Of a stretch of 64,000 nucleotides of DNA, positions 11,413 to 23,022 are shown one piece after another; within the stretch, counting starts at the first letter, position 1; each line of letters opens with the position of its first letter. The notes under the pieces were generated by a model. That model was given only the letters and a program-made list of their open reading frames with translations, searched no databases and had not been told where the DNA came from. The translations under genes were made by a program, and so were the position numbers. This DNA comes from Nectonema munidae (Eukaryota > Nematomorpha > Nectonematoida > Nectonematidae): contig JAUIRK010000897.1 in NCBI GenBank assembly GCA_030549495.1, positions 62,001-126,000 on the forward strand. Reading direction: 5' to 3'.

Positions 11413-13190
11413 TGTAGACAGGGGCGCACAACTTCAAAATTATTGGTTGCGAATTTTTTGTTGTTGCAATTTTCAAAATTACTGGCCTGGAAATATAACT
11501 GGAGAACAAATATTCAAGCAATCCTTAAAAATAGAGTGTATTCAGCGCATACGTAAATTTATAAGACTAATTTATATATTTTTTTACAAAATTGATGAAA
11601 TTTAAAAACTATACTTTCAGTGAAAATATTTTTATTAAATTTGCATATTGCATATACACTAGTTAAAAAAAATTGTTGGGGCGAATAGGCTTTTCATTTG
11701 AAAATGAAGTAGTCTATCAGGCACACTACAGGAATTGGTGAAAGGATATTTGATTGATAGAGAAAACAAATGACTGAAGGTTGGAGAGTTTTATATGAGT
11801 GAATGTAGTCAGAAGGAAAAGAGTCTACTAGACACCCTGCGATGTTTATATGAAAAAAATGTTTGATTCAGGGGCGCACATCCTTGAAATTATTGGAGGG
11901 GCGGATTTTCAAACGTCTCCCAAAAAAGACAACAAATTTTTCTGAATTCCTACTCCTCTCTTGTCTATTCTATTTCATTCTTAATTAAGCTTAAGGTAAA
12001 CTTTAACCCCCGCACTATTAAGCTTAACGTCAACAATGAACGAGGACTTATATATAGCTCCTTCCTTCTCACTTCAAATAGATGCGCACCATCTCCAAAT
12101 TATGTGTAGAAAGGGGTAAAGATATAAATTAACAATAAAAAAATTGAAATTTTATTGAATGAAAAAAATCATTCATTAATTTTCAGTTGTTCCTTCTTCC
12201 TAAAAAATGAAAAAATGTAAAACAGAACTAAAGTTAGAAAACTTTAGAATTTTTGTGTAAAAGAATAAGTGTAAGTTAGTTAGACTCTCAAAAAAGGGTA
12301 TAAAATAAAGATAAAAGTGTGCAAACAAAAATCAAACAATAAATTAAAATTGCATTACTTCATTTTTCTCAGCATCATTCAAAAATAGTTTAAAAGCTAA
12401 ATTGGTGCAAGCTACAAAAAGTAAAATAACTTTTAACATTTTTGCAATGATTTGCCTTTTATAATAAATTTTAAGGAAAAAAAGTCTATCAGAAAAAATT
12501 ATAGAGCTTCAACAAAAACTAAAAAATTTTAGAGCATAACTTAAGTTTTTTGAAAACTAATTTGACGTACCCCCCTACAGCATACTCTATGGGTGTCATG
12601 GCAGGTTGGTTGAGATGATAGACATAGCACGGAAACCTCTGGATTCAATTCCTCATCGATACGAATTTGTTCATAGTTTGACATAAGCGGTACATCAGTG
12701 CCTGGTCAATGAAAACTACCTTTTACTCAAAATTGAAAAATTTGCTACATAATTAACATAAGGGGGAAAGGAGACAAAATAAACTAATAAAGCAATTTTC
12801 ACTATTTTAAAATGAAACTGTCTGTTCTCAGAATAATTTCAAAATAATAGGAGGCATAAAAAAATGAGATAGCTTATTTGATATTTTCAAGTTTTTATAA
12901 GCAGCAAAGCCAACGTTGAAGTAGCTAACCCATATAAGGTGATTTGGTAACGCTTATATTTTTCCATTTTGTAAGGAATCATAGTATACAAAAATGGTTG
13001 TTTAATCACTTTTTATCTAATTATTTACGTCTAAGAACACAAAATCATTAAAAAAACAATTTAAACAAAAATAAATAATAAAAATTATAGTATACGAGAA
13101 CAAGAAAATCATTGTTTTTTTTGACTATTTCTGTCTACACATAAAATTCTGACAGCGGTCATAAATAGATCAAGTACATATTTAAAAATG
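11413..13190 (+). repeat. Dispersed repeat R1, copy B
   Basis: Starts AGGGGCGCACA and runs in the orientation opposite to copy A. It carries the uninterrupted version of the sites where copy A received M1. Relative to copy C it contains an extra block of about 400 bases (about 11873-12290) starting GGGGCGCACATCC, which reuses the same terminus as R1 itself. The M1 minisatellite is absent here. Confidence 0.75.
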
Positions 13191-13194
13191 GAAA

Positions 13195-13435
13195 ATTTTA
13201 TTTCCAATTATTTTTTTATTAAAAAAAAAAAAAATTTTTTAAAAAATTTTACGCGGGGTGAATATTTTGAATAAAATAAAAAGGGAAAAAATTTTCTCTC
13301 TTTAAAAAAAAAAAAAATTTTTTTTTAAAATTTTTTGTTTTTGGGGGAAAAAAATTTTAAATATTTATTATTTTAAAATTTTTGTTATGGGGGTAAAAAA
13401 TATTTTAAAAAATTAAAAAAAAAAAAATATTAATA
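13195..13435. repeat. Homopolymer-rich low-complexity patch at the R1 copy B end
   Basis: Runs of A, T and G with little else, exactly where the alignment to R1 copy C fails. Fragments such as GTGAATATTTTGA still echo the R1 terminus. It may be a real degenerate tract or poor-quality consensus. Confidence 0.6.
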
Positions 13436-13450
13436 CAAATGAGAGAGAAG

Positions 13451-13527
13451 CAGTGGCGTAGCCAGAAAAAAGTTGATGGGGGGCAATTTAAAAACTTAAA
13501 AAACCCCTCCCGGATGTGCGCTCCTGT
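13451..13527. mobile_element. Very short hAT-type MITE
   Basis: The left end is CAGTGGCGTAGCCAG, a widespread hAT MITE terminus. The right end reads, on the minus strand, CAGGAGCGCACATCCGGGAG, the same terminus that bounds R1. It is therefore about 77 bases with two different termini. Confidence 0.5.
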
Positions 13528-13849
13528 CTTGTCATTGGTCTGACTTAGCATTAGAAGATATATTTCATTTTAACCAACTTTTAAAAATTTGGAAAAATAA
13601 TGTAATGGCAATATCGACTTTTTATAGATCTTCAGGATTGAGAACTAAAGAATTAAAAACTGTTTTGTCAAACTTTAAATCTTTTCGTTTATCATGAAAT
13701 AGGATTTTCATTTAATTAATTTAAGTCAATATATGCTTTATAATCTTAATCAGTGTCGTAAACATTGGAAAGTAATCACGATTTTGTGAAGGCTACAAAA
13801 CATAAATTAATACCATCAATCTATGTTACCTGCAAAATTTTTGCAACAT

Positions 13850-14380
13850 CCTCAAAGACTGCGGCGGAAATATGAATTCAGGTCCAACTTATATTGCCAT
13901 ACGGAGTGGAAAATATGATTCAAGAAGTGCGTATACAGACGGATGGGACTTTGAACATTTATTGGAAATATAACAGTTTCAAGAAATTATTAAACGTGGC
14001 GGAAAATAAAGCCTATTGCCATTGTCTTTTAAAATAATAATAGATTTCCCAAGACTCTTGACATGGCAATTCGAAATTTAAAAAAATACAACCTTGATGC
14101 ATTTTTATGCTAACCCATGTTCCTGACATATAAGCTTTCAATAAAGTTGAACGACGCATGACGCCATTGAGTAAAGCATTGGCTGGGTTAATCATTCCAT
14201 ACCATTCTTTTGGTAATCATCTTAATTCTCAGAGAAACACAATGGATTTAGAACTGGAAAATTTTAACTTAAAAAGAGCAGAAAACGTTTTAAGAAATGC
14301 ATGGAGTGAACGAATAATATATCGCCATCTGGTTGTTTGTAATTACGTCGAAGATTGTAAGAAGCGATCAGTATGAAATA
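13850..14380 (+). pseudogene. Decayed transposon-type protein of unnamed family
   Basis: Translations in shifting frames give GPTYIAIRSGKYDSRSAYTD (13885-13950), then MAIRNLKKYNLDAFLC (about 14062-14110), then MTPLSKALAGLIIPYHSFG (14158-14214) followed by LELENFNLKRAENVL. The set resembles an uncharacterised, multicopy arthropod/cnidarian protein family in which a residue run like MAPLSKALAGLI is conserved (recalled, not searched). Several frameshifts and stops mark it as dead. The family's function is not known to me; a transposase-like role is a guess. Confidence 0.45.
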
Positions 14381-15980
14381 TGGGTTACCAAGCACTGCTG
14401 CATATCTCATTTACTAGAAATTATTAAATGTAATGATAAAGAATGTTATGAATTTAATACAAATTGATTAAAATATTTCTTGGACGATTTCTTCCTTCTG
14501 CAGTTCAAATTAGAGAAAAAATAATCTTAATTAGCGCATAACCTGTAGTTGAACATTAGTCAATTTTATCTTTTTATTTTTTGAACAAAATTTTGACCAC
14601 TTATTTACTTTTCCACAAACCCCTTTTAAAGAAGAATAAAATGAAATTTAAAGAAAGATAAAATGAAAATAAAATATTCGCACAATATAATTAGATAAAT
14701 TATATAAAAGAACTGATTAAAATTAATTTTTTTTTCTAATATTATTTTATAGTATTAAATAGGTTAGATAGAGATTCGAAAGCTAGTTCTAAGGAGGGAG
14801 GGGGAAGTAAACAAATGCTAAATTTTTTCTTAAGAATTAAAATATAATTATCAGTATAGAGATTAAATAGATTAATCAAGAGAGGCGGTAGAAAACTTAT
14901 ATGAAGTGACGTGTTATATGGGAGGGTTAAAAGATTCATGAAGGAATCAAATAATGGAGACGGGGTAATTTTTATGGGATGCGATTTATGTATGGCCAAT
15001 AAGGTTTTTGCGCTTGAGTAGGTGATTTAGGATACGTGATATCTATATATTGTCGTGCTTCGATATTTTGGTAGAATGTAAAATTTGGCTATATGGCATA
15101 CTATAGTATTTTATTAAAATAATTTTGAAAAAGTTGTTCTGTGAAAGTATTTGTCCACCAGTTTGATGTGATGAGTATGTAACATCTCGTCTAATTGTGT
15201 ATGTTGATGTTTTTGCATTTTTATTCAGCTTGGTTTCTTATATTAATATAATGTATAGGGTTTGTATATAGAAGGCTATGTATTATGTTTTGTTGTTAGT
15301 CCTTAGTAAATGTATGTTTTATTCTCTGTTCTTTGATCATAATTGTTAGTCTTCAAAAATATGGGCCTTAAAGGATAAAAAAAACTTTTGTTAAAAAATA
15401 AAAAGCACATTTAAGACTATTTAGAAAGATGAAAATTTTGGTATTGCTAATTTAAAAATAAATTTAAAATCTATTTTATGGTACCATTTTATATTGGAGC
15501 AAATCGTGTAATTTTTTATTAAATAAAATTCATTAAAATATTCTCATATATTTAGATTTATTTGGTATCTGTCTAATGAATATTAAAATTAATCAATTTT
15601 CATAATTTAATTTTTTATTTGTTAATTATTTTAAAGTAGCCTCAATCGTTCTTATGTTTTATCCCTTCTTATGGGTTGAAAGTCAGGAGTTTTCAATAAC
15701 AGTCTGAAAATCAATATTAAAAGGAATAGAAAGTATTTCAAATATTTTAATATATATTTTTTATAAATCAGTTAAACAACATTTATGTAGGTAGGTAGGA
15801 GATAACTAAGCATTTTCCAACGTTAGTTGATATGTTTCTGAGAATTGCTGGATAAAGGCGAAATAGAAAGTAGAATTAATGGATCAACGTCTAAAATAGA
15901 TAAGTTAATTTAAAGTAGATTGGGAGTTCAAATTAATGGTTATTCACATGACCTGGGTTGAGAAAAGATGTTTGTCTAAA
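14381..15980. other. AT-rich stretch, nothing recognised
   Basis: Holds only short open frames (such as 14742-14999 on the minus strand) without recognisable motifs. Its right part may include the 3' tail of the LINE that ends near 15984. Confidence 0.5.
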
Positions 15981-15983
15981 TAG

Positions 15984-18365
15984 TTAATGAGATTGGGTTA
16001 GATTTTGGGAGGTGTTGAGGATTGATTCTATTGAGTTGATAAATGTGGAGATGAGATGAATGATTCTGGGGTGGGATAGAAGTGGTAATAAAGAGGAAGT
16101 GTGATCTGAGAAGTGTAGTAGTATATTATCAATGATTTTAATGCGTTGAGATAAGAACATTGGGCAGTGAAAGATAATGTGGATAGAAGTTTCAATGTGA
16201 GGGCCTTCAAATTTGCAAAAATGTTGGAGTGTAGTTTTATGTTGAAAAGGTATGCATAGCGTTGGCGATGTGCGCTTAACCATCGTATTATGTTACGTGG
16301 AAGTGTAAAAGTTGTAATCAGAGATAATTGGGCTTAACAAGAAGGTATGTTGCTAAGCCATTCATTAGTAATTGAATTATTTAGGAATGGTTTGAAATTT
16401 GATAAAGGGAAAGATGGGTTTAGAAAGTATTGTGAAAATGATAGGGTGGACTTTGATAGGTAGTCGACTAAGAAGTTTTCAAAAGAGAATGAATGAGAGA
16501 GACAAAAAGAGTTTGATTGTGAAGTGTTTAATAAGGTTGATTAGTTTTTCAGCTAAGGTTAGTATGGATGGAGAGATTTTTCTATCAAGTTAAAAATCTT
16601 TTATTGTGTTCTCTGAATCTGTTTGAAAGTTATATAATTGTAATTTGATTTGAAGAAAATAAGGTTGGCTATGATGTAGTTACATGCTTTTAGGAATGCT
16701 AAAATTATGCTTATTAGATTTTGATCCGTCGGTGAAAACTTAAAGATCGTGTTGTGCGTTGGAGATGCGCTGATGAGCAATTGAATTTAATGCGATAATT
16801 TTGTGGTGGCAAATGTTAGTCGTATGTAGAGTCATTTGCGGTTATGAGCCATTTGAGGCATATACTGTTCGATGAGAGAGTTTTAAAAGGCAAGCGATTG
16901 AGAAATGTCGGCTGAGTAGAAGTTTGTAAAGTTGTGTCCAGTAGGTTTTGTGTAAAAGGTCTTTAGGTATTTTTTAATAATATTTTTCTTGACATATAGA
17001 TGTAATGGCAAGGTGTGAGAGAAAAACTCAAGTTTTGATAATGAGATTATGTGGAATGTATTGGTGATGATGAGGAGACAGAGGCGATGCATATTTTTTA
17101 GATAAAATGGAGAACTTCCCCAAGCTATAGAGCCATTTGAATTGATTGAGGTGTATAGTAATTTGCTAATTTTTGGATGGAGAACCCTTTTATATGAGAT
17201 TGCTTTTTAACTGAATAAAGTGATGTTGACAGTTTAGTGTGAAAATTTTGAAGGGAGTTATTAATTTTAGATTTGATTGAAGTGTGATGTCAAAGTATTT
17301 TATATGACGTTCGAGGGTAAGTTGTAAAAATGTGTTCAGTTTTAGTGGTAGTGTAATAGTTCTTTTCCATGTGAAGTATATGAGTTTGAGTTTATCCATG
17401 TTAAAAGAGATTTTATACATGTTGGCCTTTTGATTAATTTGCGTAATCGTGTTCAGGGTGTCTTTAATGTTGTTTGATTGAAGTGTGTCTGAGAAAATGA
17501 ATAAAATGGCATCAGAGTAGCATTGAGAGAAGTTAGACTTAGAGTTTATGAAGTGAAGGATTGGGTTTATGAGAACTAACAAAATAACGTTTAATAGATT
17601 GCTACATTGTGGGGTAGAGATGGTTAATGTTTCGAAGTATTTTAACTTATTATGTAATAGAATAAGAATACGATCCTGGAGGTAATTGGAAATAAATTTG
17701 ATGATATATGTAGGGTAGTTGTTATCAATAAGTCTGTTGATGGTTGTAGGGTGTCATGCTGAGTTAAATGCGTTTGAAGGTTTAGGAAGATCATTGTCGC
17801 GGTATGCTGTTTTTTTTAGTTTTTGTTCTATATAAAGGATGATGTAAGTCAGAGCCAATTCCGTGTCCCTTGATAAATATGCAGATTGGTTAGCGTGTAT
17901 TAAGTTATGCTTGAGTATGTAGTGAATCATTCATTTTCTTAGAATTTTTTAAATAATTCTACATAGTGTTGGTAATAAGGAGATAGGTCTCCAATTTATT
18001 AATCTCACTATGATCTCAGGTTTAGGAATGAGATTAGTTTGCTTATTTTTCAAATAGACGGGAAGTAGCTTATATTGATGCAAGCGTTGTAGATATTAAG
18101 AAGGCAGGAGTGTAAAATGTGATCGACTTTCTTTATATGTTTAATGCGGTCAAGGCTGTTGGAAGAAGTGTTTCGCATGGAGAATATAGTTTTGTTCAGT
18201 TCTTTGGTTGTGATTTTGGGAAAGGAGTATATAATATTGTTTGAAAGGTAAGTATTTGATTTCATTTTTAAGAGCGTATGATCAATGTTTTCAATATTGA
18301 TGTTTTCTGCATGGAATATTGTATTGAGGGGTGGATGATTGATATGAGTGCAAGTGTGATTGTTA
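15984..18365 (-). pseudogene. Decayed jockey-like LINE reverse transcriptase
   Basis: Minus-strand blocks in the right order for a LINE ORF2. 18265-18050 gives KITTKELNKTIF and SSNSLDRIKHIK, then NACINISYFPSI. About 18040-17900 gives a block resembling NWRPISLLPTLCRIIQKIL. 17582-17190 gives a damaged active-site box (CYSDAILFIF, where YADD is expected), then YKISFNMDKLKLIYF. 16283-15984 ends with a terminal zinc-knuckle-like block, CKFEGPHIETSIHIIFHCP. Several frameshifts and stops are present. The endonuclease domain was not found, so it is 5'-truncated. Assignment to the jockey/I group rests on motif wording only. Confidence 0.75.
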
Positions 18366-18502
18366 GATCAATTTATTAATTAAAATTTAAAACATCTAAA
18401 TAAATTAATGTTTTAAAATAATTTATTTAATATTATAAATATAAATTATTAGAATATTAATATTATATAATTATTATAAATTATAATAATTTATTATTTA
18501 AA

Positions 18503-18615
18503 TCACCATCTCGACCCAGATGGTCTGGGTTCGAACCCCAACGTGAATATCCCTACTAATCTGCCCAGTTATGGAAGGTTATTCTTCCCTTGGGTGCGTA
18601 CCGACAACTAAAAAA
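18503..18615 (+). mobile_element. tRNA-derived SINE fragment
   Basis: Contains the tRNA-like 3' half CCAGATGGTCTGGG and the B-box-like GGTTCGAACCCC, followed by a short unique body and an A-rich end (AACTAAAAAAACA). The 5' half of the tRNA head is missing. This is a different family from the SINEs at 1257 and 63705. Confidence 0.65.
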
Positions 18616-19544
18616 ACATATTTATTTATAATAAAATTTATTTAGTTTTAAATCATATATAAACTTAAAAAAATATATTTTACATTTGACTTAATATTGA
18701 AAAAAAACAATGAAAGATAAAAATGTTTGTTTTTTATCTTTTACTTAGAGCCTATTTATTTTTATTTTGGTTCTTTTTTGTTCAGAAACAATTTTTGAAA
18801 AGAGTTTGGGTAAAAAGTCACACCGTATATTTATATATATAGAAAGGATATACTCATAATTTCGTAATGATATTTATTATTATAAACTCTATAGATTTTC
18901 TTAAAATTGAGAAAACAGAACTTTTAAGTCTTTAATTGACAATATATTCTACAAGAACTAGTTCATCCTCTGATAGTTGAATTTTTTAAAAGCAAGATAG
19001 TAACTGAATTTACTTCGTTTAACAATACTTAGGATTGTTGAAGCATTAACCTGAATATCTTTTGTTTACATTTTTCTAACTTTATTTTTGCTGAACGATG
19101 AGTATTCACAATTATGATTTTTATATTCTCTTTAAAATTCTAATTCTCCAAAACAGTAATACTTTTTGAATTTTAGCAAATAAAATGAGATTATTTTTTT
19201 TATTGACTACTGTATTTCCTCATTTGTTTATATCTTTTTATTATTCTGAAAAAATTTCCTGTAAACCAGCTTAATGGCTTATGTATGGATGACGCTTTAA
19301 ACAATCATATTTTTCTTTATCTTATATTCTATCCTTCTAGATATCTAATATTCAAAGCCTTCTTTATATTTTTAATTTTCTGTAACTTTTTATTACAGTT
19401 TATAAAATGGCTTTTCTAAAAAATAATTTTGTTTTTCTTTATTATTATTCACAATTGTTAAGGTTTATCCTTTATAAAAATAAACATTTACAAGTATTGT
19501 AAAAAAAATTGTTATTTTTTATCATATAATTGTATTTTTTAATA
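18616..19544. other. Upstream region of the SENP8 gene
   Basis: AT-rich, without a recognised repeat or open frame. It should contain the SENP8 promoter and 5' UTR, but no individual element can be pointed to. Confidence 0.4.
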
Positions 19545-20207
19545 ATGAATAGAGATATTTGTTTGAACTTTTATAATTCGTGCATAAGATTTAGTGATTT
19601 AGAATTACTGAGAGGAGATAATTGGCTAAATGATATTATTATAGGTTTTATATATGAGTTTTATGAACACAAACAATTTCTACTTATATCAGACCAAGTT
19701 TATTTTATGCCTCCTTCTGTTGTGCAATGTGTTAAACTATTTCCTCTTAATGAAATCGAAACTATCCTTTGTCAAAAGTTGATTCTTAGTAAAGATTTAA
19801 TTTTTTGCGCTTTAAATGATGGCATTTCTTCTTCTGGTACTCATTGGAGTTTGATTGTTTTTATACGCAAGGCTTCATGTTTCTATCACTTTGATTCAAT
19901 GCCTGGAACCAATTTAATTATTGCAAGACATTTTGGAAATAAATTAGGGCCATTTTTTGCTCCTGGTTCAAATATTAAAGTATTTGAATATGAAAAAATG
20001 CCACAACAATGCAATGGTTATGATTGTGGTGTTTATTGCTTACTCGCAACTGAAATCCTATGTGAACAATTTGCAGCACAAAATTTAAATTTTATAGATT
20101 CTATTCCACTTTATGTAGACAAAGAACTGGTAAAAAATAAGCGAAAAGAGATTTATAATTTAATCCTTACACTTATGGAAAAAGAAATAACAAATTGTAA
20201 CAGATGA
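19545..20207 (+). CDS. SENP8: SENP8/DEN1-like NEDD8-specific cysteine protease
   Basis: A single-exon 220-residue protein, close in size to the usual SENP8 (about 212). The family (C48 peptidases) processes the NEDD8 precursor and removes NEDD8 from cullins and other targets. The catalytic set is complete: His100 in GTHWSL, Asp117 in YHFDSMPG, the oxyanion Gln155 and nucleophile Cys161 in QQCNGYDCGVYCL. These sit two residues before the numbering recalled for the human enzyme. The N-terminal DLELLRGDNWLNDIIIGFIYEF block is the usual substrate-side start of the fold. The first ATG (19545) is used; an in-frame TTG five codons upstream is not needed. There are no frameshifts or stops, so the gene appears functional. 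It converges with the spliced minus-strand gene whose stop is at 20320. Confidence 0.93.
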   Translation: MNRDICLNFYNSCIRFSDLELLRGDNWLNDIIIGFIYEFYEHKQFLLISDQVYFMPPSVVQCVKLFPLNEIETILCQKLILSKDLIFCALNDGISSSGTHWSLIVFIRKASCFYHFDSMPGTNLIIARHFGNKLGPFFAPGSNIKVFEYEKMPQQCNGYDCGVYCLLATEILCEQFAAQNLNFIDSIPLYVDKELVKNKRKEIYNLILTLMEKEITNCNR

Positions 20208-20231
20208 ATTAATGTTAAACATTTGTTTTGA

Positions 20232-20237
20232 AATAAA
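20232..20237 (+). promoter_or_regulatory. Polyadenylation signal AATAAA for SENP8
   Basis: AATAAA lies 25 bases after the SENP8 stop codon and is the first such hexamer downstream. Confidence 0.65.
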
Positions 20238-20258
20238 AATTTTAATTTTTAGAATATA

Positions 20259-20264
20259 TTTATT
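20259..20264 (-). promoter_or_regulatory. Polyadenylation signal AATAAA for the spliced minus-strand gene
   Basis: On the minus strand AATAAA lies 56 bases after the stop codon at 20320. Cleavage 10-30 bases further would fall at or inside the SENP8 3' end, so the two transcripts probably overlap. Confidence 0.6.
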
Positions 20265-20319
20265 ATGATGTTGAAGCAATTACGTTTCAAAATACTCAAA
20301 TTAAAATAACTGAGTTGTT

Positions 20320-20913
20320 TCAGGGCTTGTTACTTTTACCATGGCGCGAGTTAGATTTTGAAGTTTGTTGATTGACGGGATAACGATGGTGGTGTTGTTT
20401 TATTTCTGAACTTCTCTGTGTGCGATTCCTTCGTTCTCTGATTGTGGTCTTCAATGGTCTTCTTGAATGATGATCTTGCTGATGGCGATAATTATCGTGC
20501 TTTCTTTTTTTGTACCATAAAACATTACTTGACTCAGGAGAATTGCTTTTAGTATCAGTTTTTAAATGATCTCGTTTATTAGGAGGGGTTGGCCAAATAT
20601 TTACATCTTCGTCATCACCAATGCCAATCTCGTAATTGTCATAATCATCTCCATTATATTTATTACGCTTTTCCTTTCTATCTTTCGAGTTCCTTGTGTT
20701 TGTAGAAGGATTTACGGCAACGATTTTTGACTGAATGTGACGCGAAGTTGGTTGCTTCGACTTTTTGCGAAGATGGGTATCAGTGTTATCTTTAATTCTA
20801 TAAATATTTTCATTATCTTTTTCAGTTCGTAGATAAACATCATTTCTCTCTTTGATTTCACCTTCGCTCGTATCTGTTTCATAATTTAGCGTAGCTAAAT
20901 CTTTTTGTAATTT
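20320..20913 (-). CDS. Spliced coiled-coil gene, exon 6 (last), basic tail
   Basis: An open block of 198 codons ending in TGA (20322-20320), with no stop in this frame along its whole length, checked triplet by triplet. It is preceded by a strong acceptor (TTTATTTTAG just above 20913) and enters in phase 0, matching the end of exon 5. It has no ATG near its start, so it makes sense only as an exon. The encoded 197 residues are polar and basic, rich in Lys, Arg, His, Asn and Gln, with an acidic island (YDNYEIGIGDDEDVNIW) and a His-rich end (KQHHHRYPV). No enzyme motif is visible. Composition suggests a disordered nuclear region. Confidence 0.8.
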   Translation of the reverse strand, partial: KLQKDLATLNYETDTSEGEIKERNDVYLRTEKDNENIYRIKDNTDTHLRKKSKQPTSRHIQSKIVAVNPSTNTRNSKDRKEKRNKYNGDDYDNYEIGIGDDEDVNIWPTPPNKRDHLKTDTKSNSPESSNVLWYKKRKHDNYRHQQDHHSRRPLKTTIRERRNRTQRSSEIKQHHHRYPVNQQTSKSNSRHGKSNKP

Positions 20914-22094
20914 CTAAAATAAATGTTTTTTTAAATATAAAAGGTATATAAATATAAGTGAAACTTAAAATTTACTTTAATTTACTTCTAAATAAACAAG
21001 ATACCCTTTTCTATTAAATGAAACTATTAAAAAATGTATCGCTTAAAAATACAGCAGATTTTATAAAAAAAATATATACTATTTTTTCAATTAGTTTTGA
21101 TCATTTGTATAAATTATATAATACTGAAATATAGCCATTTTATTAATATTTGTCATATTTTATTATTCTTTTTTGTTTTACAATTTATAATCATTTTTAA
21201 TATTTTTTAGTTTCTCCAAAATGAATATATATTTATTGTCAAAAATAAATTTAAAAATAACAAAAATATAACACGACCATACTTTATTTATAAATCATAT
21301 TGCCTTTCAACGTTTGAAAGATTATGTAAATGATTTAATAATTTGATTTATGAGTTGGGTTTTATGAAAAATCTAGTTTACAATAAAATGAAAACATTTT
21401 CGACCAATTAAGTAATTTACCCTCCTCATAATATTAACCTATTTGCCCCTAATAAAGAAACGCATAAGGAAAATTATTTTTCAATTGTTTTCATCATCTT
21501 ACAACCTTTTCAATACGTCAGTTTTATTGTTGAGAAATACAAAAAATATCTAAATGTTCTCAAATCAAAATTCTTTTGCCCGCATATTTTTTTATGTGAA
21601 TAACCGCGCAGTACTCTAATACAGACACATACATAGAAGTCAGTGCTAGTTAAAATTCCCAAGCCAGGGTGTCGAAAAGCTCTATAACAAGATTTTAAAA
21701 TCCTTTATTTCTTTCATTAGTATAAGATAATGAAATGTCCTAAGCAAGCGTGCTCCTAGAGGAGGGGGAAAAACCAAAATTTTTAACTTCTATTTAAAAA
21801 GACTTTAAGATTTATAAAAATATTTATTTTCATATTTGAATTAAGGCCTTTTACTAATAGCAAAAAAACTATTATTTTTTGCCACCTCATTCAAAAATTT
21901 CTGATTTAATTTTTTTCTGAATAATTTAGTTGGCAGTAGTAGAGTTAGGATTACAATCAGAATCACTAAAATTCACATAATCTCAGTAATTGTAGCGCTG
22001 AAAGCTTCCCTGGTATACATTAGGAGAACGAGCTTCATGAAAAACTAAACTGAGCCTCACAGTACCTTCCCTATCCAGGCAACGCACTAGATGA

Positions 22095-22310
22095 TATTCA
22101 TACTCCGAAAGATATTCTACTCCGATTAGATGACTTCCTACCCGAGGAACTACCAGTAGAGAAGGATTTTTCATTCCCACAACCAAAAGTCAACGACAAA
22201 CAATTACATGCATATTTCAGCGAATCATGCATCTGCACAGATGATGATCACGTAAGCTACTGGAAAGTAAAGCAATCCATCTTTCTACAGCAGCTTTAAT
22301 GGATCGAATG
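22095..22310 (+). pseudogene. hAT transposase C-terminal fragment
   Basis: One plus-strand frame reads LLRLDDFLPEELPVEKDF and then ICTDDDHVSYWKVKQSIF. The YWKVxxS block is typical of the hAT dimerisation region. A TTAA MITE begins at 22317, so the conserved downstream SER motif has been lost. An open frame on the opposite strand (21983-22186) is probably only a shadow. Confidence 0.55.
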
Positions 22311-22316
22311 ATTTAA

Positions 22317-22418
22317 CCAAGACCAATGTTCCCAAAGGGAACGCAGTCGAATTCTTACTTTAAATGCAAGTAAATAGGAATTATTAAAGTCGTCTACTTT
22401 GTTCGGTCCTAAATGGGT
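22317..22418. mobile_element. TTAA-ending MITE (piggyBac-like), copy 2
   Basis: Flanked by TTAA at 22313-22316 and 22419-22422. It is the inverted relative of 36017-36111 and shares GTTCCCAAAGGAAACGCAG-like sequence (one base longer here), AATAGGAATTATTAAAGTCG and GGTCCTAAATGGG. Confidence 0.75.
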
Positions 22419-23022
22419 TAATATTCAAATTATCAAACTGCAATATACTCTGTAAGTATATTTTTTAAAGTTTTTATATTTTGTAAAGTTGGTTGTAAAA
22501 TGAAAATGTAAATTAATTCTCATAATGGCACACCCTAACTCAAAGATCACATCAACTACATGTTTACACTCTGTAATTTTAAAAACTTATTGATCCAGCT
22601 CCTCTTTAAAAAAAAAATAATGACCCCGGGCTCTAGCTTCCAAAATTCTTCAAAACTAAGCACTACTATTGTCTTCACGGTTTTTGATATAAAGTATAGA
22701 AATTATTGGGATTGTTTTCTCCCAAAATATTAAATTATGACACGATATAGCATTATAATGAAAAATAAATAACAAGTTTATTATATACTCGTACATTGGC
22801 CTTATCCAGAGGGATACAACAGTTGATATCTTGTAGAATTTTTCAAATTTTGTTCAATAAAAATTTGATTTCAACTAAAAATATAATATGGTGAGGATTG
22901 TCAGCACATGGTTCAGAAATAAAAATATTTGCTGAGTAGTTTAGTAAAATATTTTTTGCCTGATCATATAACAAAAAAAGTGATATTTTTAGTTCAAAAT
23001 TTTTACAAAAGAAATAAATTAC

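Larger units (their letters stand above)
20914..23022 (-). other. Intron 5 of the spliced gene
   Basis: Donor GTAATTTATT (below 23023) and acceptor ATTTATTTTAG. Contains a hAT remnant and a TTAA MITE; the rest is AT-rich and unremarkable. Confidence 0.7.
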
